A stretch of 64,000 nucleotides of DNA from Naumovozyma dairenensis CBS 421 (Eukaryota > Ascomycota > Saccharomycetes > Saccharomycetales > Saccharomycetaceae): NCBI RefSeq assembly GCF_000227115.2, contig NC_016489.1, positions 310,001-374,000 of the forward strand. Direction: 5' to 3'. Of the stretch, positions 30,783-40,599 are shown in pieces. The position numbers were made by a program, and so were the translations under genes. A model generated the notes under the pieces. It was not told the DNA's origin, did not search any database, and worked only from the letters and a program-made list of their open reading frames with translations. The stretch's first letter is position 1, and every line of letters starts with the position of its first letter.

Positions 30783-30854
30783 TCCGTGATAGTTTAATGG
30801 TCAGAATGGGCGCTTGTCGCGTGCCAGATCGGGGTTCAATTCCCCGTCGCGGAG
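30783..30854 (+). tRNA. tRNA-Asp (GTC)
   Basis: 72-nt gene, no intron: acceptor TCCGTGA...CGCGGAG with the usual mismatch pattern, A-box TAGTTTAATGG, anticodon loop CTTGTCGCG giving GTC, B-box GGTTCAATTCC. Essentially identical to S. cerevisiae tRNA-Asp. A T-rich terminator follows directly (30858-30866). Confidence 0.97.
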
Positions 30855-31218
30855 ATTTCTTTTTTTATTTCTCCTGATGTTTTCTTCCCCAAGTTGCTGT
30901 ATTTAGCTGGATGTTTATTTTTCATCCACAAAAATAATATAATGAACTTTATCATGGAATTGAAACTATTAGTGTGCCAATCTAGGATTTTTGGTAGAAG
31001 TTAAGGCATTGTTGTTCTTTAACTGTGTATTCATCTTTCGTTGCTATACATAGAATTTGATTTTTCCTGGAATCTTTGTTTACACTTCGATCGCGGGAAT
31101 CTTGAAAAATATAAACCAAGTTATCACGAACTCATCGATCGAGAAGATCGTCACATCTAGCAATTAAATCTCTTTAATAAGGTCTCTACGCTATACCAGC
31201 GATCGAGTAGCTCGGAAT
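30855..31218. other. Intergenic: tRNA-Asp to ABF1
   Basis: ABF1 promoter region. I looked for an Abf1 site (RTCRY-N5-ACG) that would suggest autoregulation and found no full match. The ATCGATCGA-rich stretch at 31085-31210 is noticeable but unassigned. Confidence 0.45.
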
Positions 31219-32472
31219 ATGGTACAACACTTATACGAATATAAACATGCAATAATTAACAAATCTCTCGACTCCAAAAAGGGGAAAAATCCAAACGCTC
31301 GATCATTCAAGAATTTGAAAGATTGGTATTCTGCATTGAATGATTATGAATTCCAATCTAGATGTCCTATTGTTTTGAAAAATTCTCATGAGGATAGATA
31401 TTATACTTTTATCTGTAGTAGGAAACATTGCCCCTTCAAGATTATTTTGGCTGCTTATATTGGTGAGAGAAGAAGGAAGAGGGAAAAAGAAATACGGAAC
31501 GATAGGGGAGAAAGACAGAGAAATGGTGAAGATGATTTTGAAGATGCTATTGATGCAGCTATTGCGTCTGTAAGGGATCCTACTGAGAAAAACTATTTTG
31601 ATTCTGATTCCGATTCCGATTCACATCCCGAGTTTTCATCCAGTAATGATGATGATGATGATGATGTATATGGAGATGAAGATGGACAAAGTGCTCTGAA
31701 ATCATATTATATGGTTAATTCAATTGAACCATTCCATAACCATCCATTGGATAATAATATGACTTTAAGAAAATTTGTTCTAACTAAAATATCAAAAATA
31801 TTACAATACGATTTGAATTTTGACGCATTTTTACAAAAATATTATAAGAATGAGGAAGATATTGATGATGCATTAGATCAGTTCAGTATCTCCTCATATG
31901 TGGAAACATCAGGCTTGTTGAATATATTAAAAGATAGATATGGGATGTCGAGTTTTGAATTGGATAAGAAAATGATTTCAGAAATTGGTGTCCGTGTAGC
32001 CGGTTATAAATCTCGATTTCTTAGTAAATGGAAAAAGGAACTTCAATTGAGAAGGAAAGAAGAAGAAAATGGATACATAGATGATTCAGACCTCGAAACC
32101 ATGAACAACGCTGTGAAAGATTCCGAAGAAGAAACAGATAGGCGCCAACGCAAAAGAAGGAAAATAAAGAGGAAAGTCACTGGTGAAGAATCAACGCTAG
32201 GTCAAGAAAAGACTAGTATCTTTTTGTTAAAACCATCGAATGCAGATGAAACATCTATTCTATCTGTAGATGACACATCATTGCTTGAACAGAATAAACA
32301 ATTACAAAAAATAATTATCAAAAATAGTACCGAAAATGATAGTGACGATCCCAACAAATCCGCAGAAAAGAGTACTGATTTCAATGAGACGTTAAAAATA
32401 CTATCTTACCATTTAAAAAGATCCAGAAAAACTTCCAATAGAAATGAACGTAGTAATGGTGGACTTATTTAA
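31219..32472 (+). CDS. ABF1: General regulatory factor Abf1, short form
   Basis: Abf1 binds replication origins, silencers and many promoters and sets nucleosome-free regions; essential in S. cerevisiae. The N-terminal zinc-binding motif is intact: C49, H57, C66 and C71 in RCPIVLKNSH...CSRKHCPF, at the same residue numbers as the yeast protein. The second DNA-binding part is clear (FHNHPLDNNMTLRKFVLTKISKILQ, SYVETSGLLNILKDRYGMSSFELDKKM). The acidic linker between them is short (EDDFEDAID, DSDSDSDSH, DDDDDD). The protein is only 417 residues against 731 in S. cerevisiae: the Asn-rich linkers are missing and the chain ends soon after a CS1-like ILSYHLKR segment, without the acidic tail that carries the CS2 activation patch. 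Confidence 0.9.
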   Translation: MVQHLYEYKHAIINKSLDSKKGKNPNARSFKNLKDWYSALNDYEFQSRCPIVLKNSHEDRYYTFICSRKHCPFKIILAAYIGERRRKREKEIRNDRGERQRNGEDDFEDAIDAAIASVRDPTEKNYFDSDSDSDSHPEFSSSNDDDDDDVYGDEDGQSALKSYYMVNSIEPFHNHPLDNNMTLRKFVLTKISKILQYDLNFDAFLQKYYKNEEDIDDALDQFSISSYVETSGLLNILKDRYGMSSFELDKKMISEIGVRVAGYKSRFLSKWKKELQLRRKEEENGYIDDSDLETMNNAVKDSEEETDRRQRKRRKIKRKVTGEESTLGQEKTSIFLLKPSNADETSILSVDDTSLLEQNKQLQKIIIKNSTENDSDDPNKSAEKSTDFNETLKILSYHLKRSRKTSNRNERSNGGLI

Positions 32473-32575
32473 TAAAAAATTAGAATAAAATAAAATTTGT
32501 ATTGAACGTTATACAATTGAAAAATCTATAAATTACAGAGCATATATATACCAAATTCAAATATGCCACTCGCAT

Positions 32576-33538
32576 TCATTCATCATTCAAATATCTATTT
32601 AAATAGTCTGCAAAAAGAGGCATAATTCTATCAGTATCCATATCTCTCACTCTATTCAAAGCGACAAATTGTCTTTTCAATCGTTGTAATTTAGCCAAAT
32701 TAACATTAGATAATGGTAAATCGACATAAACACATCTATCATCATTTATATCAGTGACGTTTTCAGAGACGATGATTCTTGTACTATTATTACTATAATT
32801 CCCAATTGATTCCATCGTCTTTATATGATTCATTATAATTTTTATGATCTTTGCACATTCAGAATCTATCACTTGAATGAAATTCTCCTTATTGGCGGGT
32901 TTCAAAATAGTCACGGAATTTGGTTTATTTAATGCATTATTTAATGGATCTAAATTTTTATTATTACCAGTGATTTTTGAATTTTTATTTGTCTTGAATA
33001 TTGCTGAACATATATTATCGAAATGATCTTGCATGGTATCTGTATTGATTAATATAGGGAATAATGGTGAATCCCAACGATTTTGTGGGTTTGGTTCCTC
33101 ATAACGTTGAATCAATTGATCAATCAATTCATGATCCCATTTTGTTGTGAAATCAGGTTTGTCGTCATTCCATTGTATGGTAGTTTCGTAGGGGCACATA
33201 ATTTGAATTAATGAAAATGTAGTTGATAAATTTTTCACTTCACAATGAAGTTGATAACGGAAACCTTTAATATAATTTAAAGAATCTACAATGACGATAT
33301 TTGTTTTGGAAAGATCTCTTTTCACAGCAGATGTAATTTTAGATCTTAACTTTCTTTCGGATTGTGAAGTAATATAATCTGAATGTTCTATACCTAATGT
33401 TTCATCAGAATGATATGTGATTGTATATTTCGAAAGAGATGGTTCTGATTTAATTTTTTCATTTAAAAGGCTCATCAATTCTTTCGCCATGGTGGTTTTA
33501 CCACTACATGGGTAACCTGTAAATAGGATTAATGGCAT
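32576..33538 (-). CDS. KTI12: Elongator-associated ATPase-like protein Kti12
   Basis: Kti12 binds Elongator and tRNA and is needed for wobble-uridine modification (mcm5/ncm5); loss gives zymocin resistance. The product is 320 residues from ATG 33538 (MPLILFTGYPCSGKTTMAKEL); the frame extends seven codons upstream only from a TTG. The P-loop GYPCSGKTT lies at 8-16. Conserved segments include YHSDETLGIEHSDYITSQSERKLRS, IVIVDSLNYIKGFRYQLHCE and QRYEEPNPQNRWDSPLF, all near-identical to S. cerevisiae, and the C-terminal tRNA-binding part ends PLFADYLNRYL. It is convergent with ABF1, as in YKL112W-YKL110C. Confidence 0.96.
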   Translation of the reverse strand: MPLILFTGYPCSGKTTMAKELMSLLNEKIKSEPSLSKYTITYHSDETLGIEHSDYITSQSERKLRSKITSAVKRDLSKTNIVIVDSLNYIKGFRYQLHCEVKNLSTTFSLIQIMCPYETTIQWNDDKPDFTTKWDHELIDQLIQRYEEPNPQNRWDSPLFPILINTDTMQDHFDNICSAIFKTNKNSKITGNNKNLDPLNNALNKPNSVTILKPANKENFIQVIDSECAKIIKIIMNHIKTMESIGNYSNNSTRIIVSENVTDINDDRCVYVDLPLSNVNLAKLQRLKRQFVALNRVRDMDTDRIMPLFADYLNRYLNDE

Positions 33539-34570
33539 GGTATATGTGTGGTTATGCAAAAATGATCCTTACGTCTAGCTGTGGTATTTATTTTTTTGTA
33601 GGTCTGTAGTGGTAATAATTATTGATTTTAATGACATATTGTTATAGTAATTGGATCTCTGTAAATTTTTGAAAATTTTTCTTTAAGCACCATCGCGTCA
33701 CCGCCTATAGGGCGTGATGATTGATTGATATGTTATTTAACAAATTCCGGATTGGTGTCGTTATCAACGCTTTTTTTCTATGTCTGCTTTTATATACCAA
33801 GTCTACTTTAACGTATCTGACCGTAAATGTTTAATCACATGTGTTTTTTTCTTTTGCTTATCATGTTTGTCGTTCTGTTTTCGACAGTTATACAGAGAAG
33901 TTAAATCGAATAATCTATATCTAACAGACTGCCCATAAAATGGTATGAAGACATACTGTTAAAATATTTGAACTAACTACATGTACATTCACAAGTTCAT
34001 TGTAACCATACGGATGTTAGAAGTTCCGTTAGAAGGCTATTCAATATTATAGAGAGATACAATAAGTAAGTTACATATTAAGAGTTTCTACCATATATCG
34101 TAATGGAAATTTGGAAATTTGGCATTTTGTACAAATGTATAACATTCATTATACCATACAGACAATATAGTGCGATTCATGCATGGTGAAAACCAGCATT
34201 AAGAGTTTTTGAAACATAAAGGAAAACTGATAGCGGATATACAGTAGGAAGTTTGCTATCGATATAATGCGTGATTTTCCTGTCTTTTATGTTATCACTT
34301 ACCTTTAGACAACAGAAGACAAAGACGAGCTTATATAAGGAAAAGTTGATGGGTTTATGTGCCCATTGTTTTGACGTTGGTTCACGTGTGAATGTTGGGT
34401 TACATTATAATTGCGTATTGCAATGTATGCATGTATCTTCTACAATGACGTGGAGGTTGAGATTTGTTTGCAGGGTTGTATTTGGTGTTGTTTCCTATAC
34501 CGAACTATCGGCTATGGTCTTGTGCATTCATGCATACATCATATGTACATAGGTACGTGTAGACGTGGAT

Positions 34571-34590
34571 NNNNNNNNNNNNNNNNNNNN
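34571..34590. other. Assembly gap (20 N) between identical 10-mers
   Basis: Exactly 20 N, flanked on both sides by AGACGTGGAT (34561-34570 and 34591-34600). This looks like a placeholder where two contig ends overlap, or a collapsed tandem repeat. Confidence 0.9.
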
Positions 34591-36039
34591 AGACGTGGAT
34601 GTAATTTTAATAAGATGGATAAAGAATCGTTACGCCGTTTCCTTCTAGGTCGACCTACGATTCGGATAATTCGGACGAGTGGGAAAGGAGGCCTAGACTC
34701 GGAAAAGGGGATAATATATTACTAAGGTAAATTAAAAGAAAAGAGAAAACAGACACACACGTAAAGTTAACAGAAATGTACCTACCCGGTATGTCGGGAT
34801 TTAGCAGGAAAAAAGGGATGTAAACGTTAACTTTAACTTTAAGGTTTTTGTCTGATTTTTCCCCCTCACGCATTTCCCCGGAGAAAGGTATTGAGTTGAG
34901 ACAAGACCGTAGCTTCTTGGCATGATTTTCGCATTGCAGACAAAATTATCCGCGGGCTTTTAGGTTGGGTTTTTCTTGAACTTTTGTTACGCCATTTTTA
35001 CGGGAAGCACCGAATGATTATGTATGTTCCAAGAACTGCATGGGAAGAAAACATTACTGAACAGGTACAGATCTACTGTATCATCAGGGGGGAGCGTTTC
35101 CAACGGTAGATTTCTCAGCCGAGAAAAGGAGGAAGTACTCAACAGCTACCGTTCCGAAGTCCGTACAAGGTACTTTTTTTCCTACTAGTCACTGTTGATC
35201 TTTCCATTGGAAACGTTATCGAAACCCGACTTTGTGAGACGATTTGCGTGGAAGTTATATCCATTATTTCCGCCTTGGGTTCTCCGTACACATGTCTGGG
35301 AAGTTGTCATTGGAGTGTTCCTTTAGCAGAACCCTATCGACGGACAAGGCTCCTGCGACGGTCTGTGAACTTGACTCGACCCGATCGACTCCTATGCTAT
35401 GACGAAAGGAAAAGAAACGGAAAGGAAACGCAAGAAAAGAAAAGATAATTTGACACAATGACCAGGACGCTAATTTTGTAGCGACTTTTCCCAGAGATAC
35501 ACACATATAGAGAACTGTAATTTTTGCGGGTGGCACGTACGTCTGTCTTGTACGAGGTACAGACAGTTCTCGCCGCCATGCCGCCATGCCGCGGGGAAGG
35601 GGGGCAGAATAGGACGACTGTAAAATTCAGTTTACGCAGAGGGACAAAGAAAGCTTGTTTTGGTAGGGTCGTGTTTCCTTCCTGGGAAACATCAGAGACG
35701 GTAGTGCACACATGCCATGTGTCCTCTTCATTAAAGAAACCATCGCCTACCGGTCTGCCTGTCTGCCTACATCATTATATCCCGTAACAAGAACCATCCC
35801 TTCAGCGTCCCACTATGCCATGTCAACTCTCTCACAGGTAGGTAATACATTACATTACATTAACAAACCGGCATCAAGGCCATCCACCCTAGGAAGGCTT
35901 CCCATAGAGTGAGATATATATAAGTGAAGTTGTAATGCTGTAGTATAAGACATCCTCTTAGTTGTCCATTTCCTGAGTATTCTGGACAATTCATTTTTCT
36001 TTTTTTTAGTATTCTTTCCCCGCGAGACCCTCGAACCAC

Positions 36040-36063
36040 ATGGAATTTATTAAAAGAAATTAG
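36040..36063 (+). promoter_or_regulatory. uORF in HAP4 leader (MEFIKRN)
   Basis: ATG 36040 opens a seven-codon frame closed by TAG 36061-36063, 287 nt before the HAP4 ATG. No other ATG occurs between 36043 and 36327. S. cerevisiae HAP4 also has a long leader with short uORFs. A second, two-codon uORF (ATG CTG TAG, 35935-35943) lies nearer the TATA run. Confidence 0.6.
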
Positions 36064-36326
36064 TAAAAGTTATTCATCCTTCCTCTCTGCATTATTTAAC
36101 AGCAAACGCCCATAAAAACCAGCTCATATTCATATACCACCAGGCAAAAATTATTTATTCACCTAAAATCATAATCTATTTATTTGAACACTCCTCTGCA
36201 TTTTTCTGCCTATTATATTTATCTATATTTATTACAACTACTAATATTCGAGCAAGGAAAACATTTCACTTTAGTATCATATATTCAAGGAAACCAAAAG
36301 GTAATATTAAGAAAATCATACACTAA

Positions 36327-38240
36327 ATGGCTACGTACCCAGACATTAAACCACAGCAACCACAGCAACAACCGAGTTTGAAGCGTATTCATCATTTTGC
36401 GCCATTAGTACCTAAAAAGAGAACTTCTGTGCCCTCTATTAAGAGCTCTTCTCTAAATTCTTCAAATCCTCCAAGAGAAAGGTCGAAATCCACATTAATT
36501 GTTAAGACTTCAAGACATTGGGTTTTGCCACCAAGACCTAGACCTAAACCTCATAGGAAACCCTCGACAACGTGCCCTAGTACTGCTGATACAGCCGCTT
36601 CGTCGCGAAACAATACCACAAAATTGGACACCAATAATAATAACGTCACAAAAGTTTCTAAGATTGACAACGAAAAGTCTTTGAGCAAGTTAAGCTCTCC
36701 ATCTGCTTCTGGTAAAATCGTGTCCAAACCGTCTTTCGCAAAATCATCATCTGTTTCTTCAAAATTGGAATCAAGACGAAATAGTATAAATGCTAATGCT
36801 AATGCTAATGCAAATGCAAATGCTAACAACATTGATAATTGTCTCACATTCTTGAAGTTCGATGAAATTAATAATAACGATCAAGTTTCCTCTTCTTTAG
36901 CAACACAATCTGAACCAAAATCTCCACTAACATCACCAGTAGATAAAAATTATAACTTATTATCAAAGGTAGTAAAGGATGGAGACGAATTACTCTTAGA
37001 ACAATATAATCAAATTCTATCTCCTCCATCTCCATTAGATTTGTCTCCTTTATCACCAACTTCATTAAGTGAAACACCATCAGTATTCTCGAAAAGTAAT
37101 TCCGTTTCATTATCAATGAAAAATTACTCCTCCTCTGCTTCCAAATCTCCTTCAATAACCTCTAACTTTTCATTAGAAAATCAAACAATAGATTCACATA
37201 TCGCTAACGATATTAACAGAAGAGCATCTGCTCCAATAACATTACAAGGTTCATTAAAATCCAAAACGATAACGAAAACAAAAACGAAAACGAAAACCAA
37301 ATCAAGGCCAAACCCAAAACCAAAATCAAGGCTTTCAACTTGTACTGATTCATCATCAATGATAGAAAACAATACTCATAATAACAACAAAACTGTTTCA
37401 AATGAATACTCATTAGATTCTTTGACTTATATTGACCAAGATAATTTAGGTCTAAATTATTATGATAATAACACTCATAACGAATTGTTTGATTTACAAC
37501 AACAACAATATCATAATGATAATAGTCCATTTGAAATAAATATTGGCAATAAAAATAATAATGAACAAACAATTAACCAAGGCAATAACTTCATATTAGA
37601 TATCATTAACGAATATAACAATACTACCACTACCACTACAAACACAAACAATAATAATGCTGAATTGAATGATTATGATTGTATATCAATGTCTAACGAT
37701 TCAGTTTTCGATTTCGGTAACACTAATAACAACAATAACAACAACAACAATACATCGAAGGATATCGATCATCATCATATAGTACCAAGTTTTCCAAACT
37801 ATAGTTATGACCCTTCTAGCATGTCAATGAGTATAGATTCTTCGGAAACATTGACTCAAGATCATGGATTCCTATTTGATTGTAATAATAATAATAATAA
37901 TAGTAATTATAACTTATCAAGAGTTAACGATGGTATTGATGACAGTGTAACAATAAATTCAAATTCAACATATAATGGATATATTCCACCATCATTAGAT
38001 GAATTGATCGACGAACAAGAGATTATCAATAATCCTGTTAAGAAAAACTTCATAAATGGAACCAATACACTAGAACCAACCAATTCTAGTAATGGTTTAG
38101 ACTCTTTATTTAAAATGTTAATTAATGATTTAACGACCACTCCAACGAATATTAATAATGATCGTACTACTACTACCACTACTAATAATAACGAACAATC
38201 TAACGAATTTGATGACTACTTGATCGATGACTTATCATGA
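36327..38240 (+). CDS. HAP4: Transcriptional activator Hap4 of the CCAAT-binding complex
   Basis: Regulatory activation subunit that joins Hap2/3/5 on CCAAT boxes and turns on respiration genes. The product is 637 residues (554 in S. cerevisiae). The diagnostic N-terminal motif KSTLIVKTSRHWVLPPRPRP lies at 54-73; this segment contacts the Hap2/3/5 complex. The rest is low complexity: (Ala-Asn)n around 36790-36830, Lys-Thr repeats near 37260-37330 and long Asn runs. Near the C-terminus YIPPSLDELIDEQE matches the acidic activation segment YLPPTLEELMEEQD of S. cerevisiae Hap4. Gene order KTI12-HAP4-SLD2 equals YKL110C-YKL109W-YKL108W. Confidence 0.93.
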   Translation: MATYPDIKPQQPQQQPSLKRIHHFAPLVPKKRTSVPSIKSSSLNSSNPPRERSKSTLIVKTSRHWVLPPRPRPKPHRKPSTTCPSTADTAASSRNNTTKLDTNNNNVTKVSKIDNEKSLSKLSSPSASGKIVSKPSFAKSSSVSSKLESRRNSINANANANANANANNIDNCLTFLKFDEINNNDQVSSSLATQSEPKSPLTSPVDKNYNLLSKVVKDGDELLLEQYNQILSPPSPLDLSPLSPTSLSETPSVFSKSNSVSLSMKNYSSSASKSPSITSNFSLENQTIDSHIANDINRRASAPITLQGSLKSKTITKTKTKTKTKSRPNPKPKSRLSTCTDSSSMIENNTHNNNKTVSNEYSLDSLTYIDQDNLGLNYYDNNTHNELFDLQQQQYHNDNSPFEINIGNKNNNEQTINQGNNFILDIINEYNNTTTTTTNTNNNNAELNDYDCISMSNDSVFDFGNTNNNNNNNNNTSKDIDHHHIVPSFPNYSYDPSSMSMSIDSSETLTQDHGFLFDCNNNNNNSNYNLSRVNDGIDDSVTINSNSTYNGYIPPSLDELIDEQEIINNPVKKNFINGTNTLEPTNSSNGLDSLFKMLINDLTTTPTNINNDRTTTTTTNNNEQSNEFDDYLIDDLS

Positions 38241-39015
38241 ATATACCAAAAAAGAAATTTTATTTTTTCAAAGGACTTAACGTTGCATAATATTTATTGT
38301 TTTTTTTTTCTTTTTTTTAAGACTATACATCACAATTACGAAAAATGTTTAATCTTGAAATAACTTCTTTAATTCGGTTATATTCTTTATTTCTATATCA
38401 AAATATATGTATTTGTATTCACAACATTTTATTCACTCTTATTTTTAACATTATTGCCCCAACGGTTAATTGAAAATATTATACACATAATGCTTTTTGT
38501 ATTCCAGGTAGCTTCTTTTCCTTTTCTTAGGATTCCCGTATCTGTTACTGATCTACTGAATAGGAGGACATCACATTTTTTTCTTGACATGCAATATTGT
38601 AAACGAGATCAAAACCAAGGGAAGCCAGGGATATCTTATAAAAAAAGAAAATGAACATATATAAATTCAATCGATTAGGACAAGGACACCTTTTCCTCTA
38701 AGTTTATAGTTTTCCATAATTTGAATGTGTCGCCAAAAATGCTGACGCGTAAACTTTTTGGCGGTTTGTTTATGAAAAATTTTGGAAATTAAAAACAAGG
38801 GCATAATGAATGAAAGAATAAATGAATGGACTTTACATTGAAGTTTCGAAGCTTGGTGCATTAAATTTTCTAAAAAAAATAGCTATTAATATGATATGGT
38901 ATATCTACTCCAATCGAATAAATTAATATAAGACTTGACTTGTCCTTTTTCCTTTTTTTTTTTTTTACTGTATTCTAGTGAACTCATCCACAGACACACA
39001 CACACACAATCGGAT
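38241..39015. promoter_or_regulatory. SLD2 upstream region with MCB element
   Basis: 775 bp. ACGCGT at 38745-38750, about 266 bp before the SLD2 ATG, is a perfect MCB site (MBF, Mbp1/Swi6), which is typical of G1/S replication genes. No ORF of note. Confidence 0.65.
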
Positions 39016-40422
39016 ATGGTGATGGCTCAATTAGCTCGATTGAAGGTTGATTTGAAAACATGGGAACATGATTTCATATCAGAAAATAATAGACCACCAA
39101 CAAAGGATGACATTAAACATGATGCCAAGATTAAATCAATGTATAAGAAATATTCTTATTTGAAGAAATCACAGCCTCATCCTTCGCTGATACGACAGAA
39201 ATCACCAATGAAAAATACTATGAATAAAACACCTCAGAAACATGATAATACTACAAAGAATAATAGTCAGACACCGGTAGCAGCGAGAACTGCTATGAAT
39301 GGTACCACAAAAGCGGTACCTTCCACAGGAAAAAACAAAACTACAACTGTACAATTGGGCCCAACTCCACAAATATATGGTGAATCAATAAGTATATTAG
39401 ATATACAAGTATCACCATTGAAACCAAAAAAATTACAACTGATGGCATCAGATTCAGACCAAACAGATGTATCTCCAGCATCTACAAATACAGATATAAA
39501 TTTCACACCAATTCAAGAACTTCCTCAGAATGATGATCCATCTTTGGAAATTTCACCGATGAAACCAAAACGATTACAACTTGATTCATTACGAGCGGAC
39601 CATGCTAATACCAATAGCGTTATGGACTCAATTCCAAAACTATTCTCGCAAGAACAAAAGAATGTTGAAAACCGAAAAAATAAATTGGGACCAAATTCCC
39701 CATTAAAACTAATAAATGAAATCAAAATAACGAAACAAATGACACCTATTTCCAAATTTCATTACCATAACTTAAAATCTCCATCTTCTGAACTTAATTT
39801 TGAAAGTCCCTCCCCATTAATCAAGAACTTAAAATTTAAAAATAAGTCTTTAAAAGAATTACATTTAGAATATCATACTATTCTAAGGGAATTCAAACTA
39901 GAAAAGGAAGCAAACGCAAACACAAACGTAGGTGAAGGAGGAAATGATGAACTGATTTCATCAGCAACGATCAAAGATGTATTCAACGATGACCAAGAAC
40001 AAGAACAACAACGCGTAGACGAGGAGGAACAACCACAGGGTAAACAAGTTTATGGAAAACCTGGTAAGAGGAAACGTATATTGAGAAGGTTACAAGATAA
40101 TGATGAGGCAATTTCGGCCGTTACAGGTGCCATTCATGAACAAAAAATCATACCGAAGAACATTCATAAAGAACTTTTGAAATTGAAACGTGAACAAGTA
40201 TCTCAATTCTTTGGTGATGATGTTGCGACTACTATTGGTAATATTGAAGACATGACTGATACAGAGGAAAACGAAGAATTAGATTCTCATGCTACTGAAC
40301 CGGAAAAACCAATCAATAAACCAAAACGAAAGAAACAAAAGAAATATAATTTGGTAAGTAATAATTTCAGAAGGTTGAAGTTGCCCAAGAAGAACCGTCG
40401 TTGGCCCGGAAGAAGGAGATAA
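39016..40422 (+). CDS. SLD2: Replication initiation factor Sld2
   Basis: CDK-phosphorylated Sld2 binds Dpb11 and, with Sld3, allows helicase loading at origins once per cycle. The product is 469 residues from ATG 39016 (453 in S. cerevisiae); the frame runs further upstream but without an ATG. The N-terminal RecQL4-like domain LKVDLKTWEHDFISENNRPP...MYKKYSYLKK is clear. Many S/T-P sites follow, among them KSPMK (63-64), KTPQK (72-73, position comparable to the key CDK cluster), GPTPQIYG, VSPLKPKKLQL and ISPMKPKRLQL; the last two are a near-repeat. The C-terminus is basic (KPKRKKQKK, KKNRRWPGRRR), as in the yeast protein. Confidence 0.94.
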   Translation: MVMAQLARLKVDLKTWEHDFISENNRPPTKDDIKHDAKIKSMYKKYSYLKKSQPHPSLIRQKSPMKNTMNKTPQKHDNTTKNNSQTPVAARTAMNGTTKAVPSTGKNKTTTVQLGPTPQIYGESISILDIQVSPLKPKKLQLMASDSDQTDVSPASTNTDINFTPIQELPQNDDPSLEISPMKPKRLQLDSLRADHANTNSVMDSIPKLFSQEQKNVENRKNKLGPNSPLKLINEIKITKQMTPISKFHYHNLKSPSSELNFESPSPLIKNLKFKNKSLKELHLEYHTILREFKLEKEANANTNVGEGGNDELISSATIKDVFNDDQEQEQQRVDEEEQPQGKQVYGKPGKRKRILRRLQDNDEAISAVTGAIHEQKIIPKNIHKELLKLKREQVSQFFGDDVATTIGNIEDMTDTEENEELDSHATEPEKPINKPKRKKQKKYNLVSNNFRRLKLPKKNRRWPGRRR

Positions 40423-40599
40423 TAGATAGTACTGACTCATGTATAATGGATTTGTGATACCAAATCGAACTATCGGAATTGAATATCAGGTTTTATTATT
40501 TTGGTTTGTGACTGCAGTTCTTACTTGTAAGAAGGTACAGTTTCATTATGTAAAAAATTGAATAATATTTAATGTGTGTTTTTTTATGTTCGTTTCTAT

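Larger units (their letters stand above)
33539..36326. promoter_or_regulatory. 2.8-kb upstream region of HAP4, with assembly gap
   Basis: Divergent region between KTI12 and HAP4. No convincing gene; frames of 60-107 codons overlap each other on both strands. The part from 34900 is richer in G+C than the rest of the window. GCGGGG (about 35591) and CCCCGC (about 36019) resemble Mig1 sites, and ATTGG occurs at about 35205 and 35310, the inverse of the CCAAT box bound by the Hap complex itself. A TATA run lies at 35913-35922. A scaffold gap is at 34571-34590. Confidence 0.55.

Noticed and set aside
31000..31218. Abf1 autoregulatory site in the ABF1 promoter
   Set aside because: No match to RTCRY-N5-ACG on either strand was found on reading.
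33690..33722. Imperfect palindrome GTCACCGCC-TATA-GGGCGTGAT upstream of KTI12
   Set aside because: The arms are mismatched and no known factor fits; too weak to call a site.
35248..35912. Several overlapping 66-107-codon frames upstream of HAP4
   Set aside because: They overlap on both strands, lack conserved features and fall in the G+C-richer promoter region.
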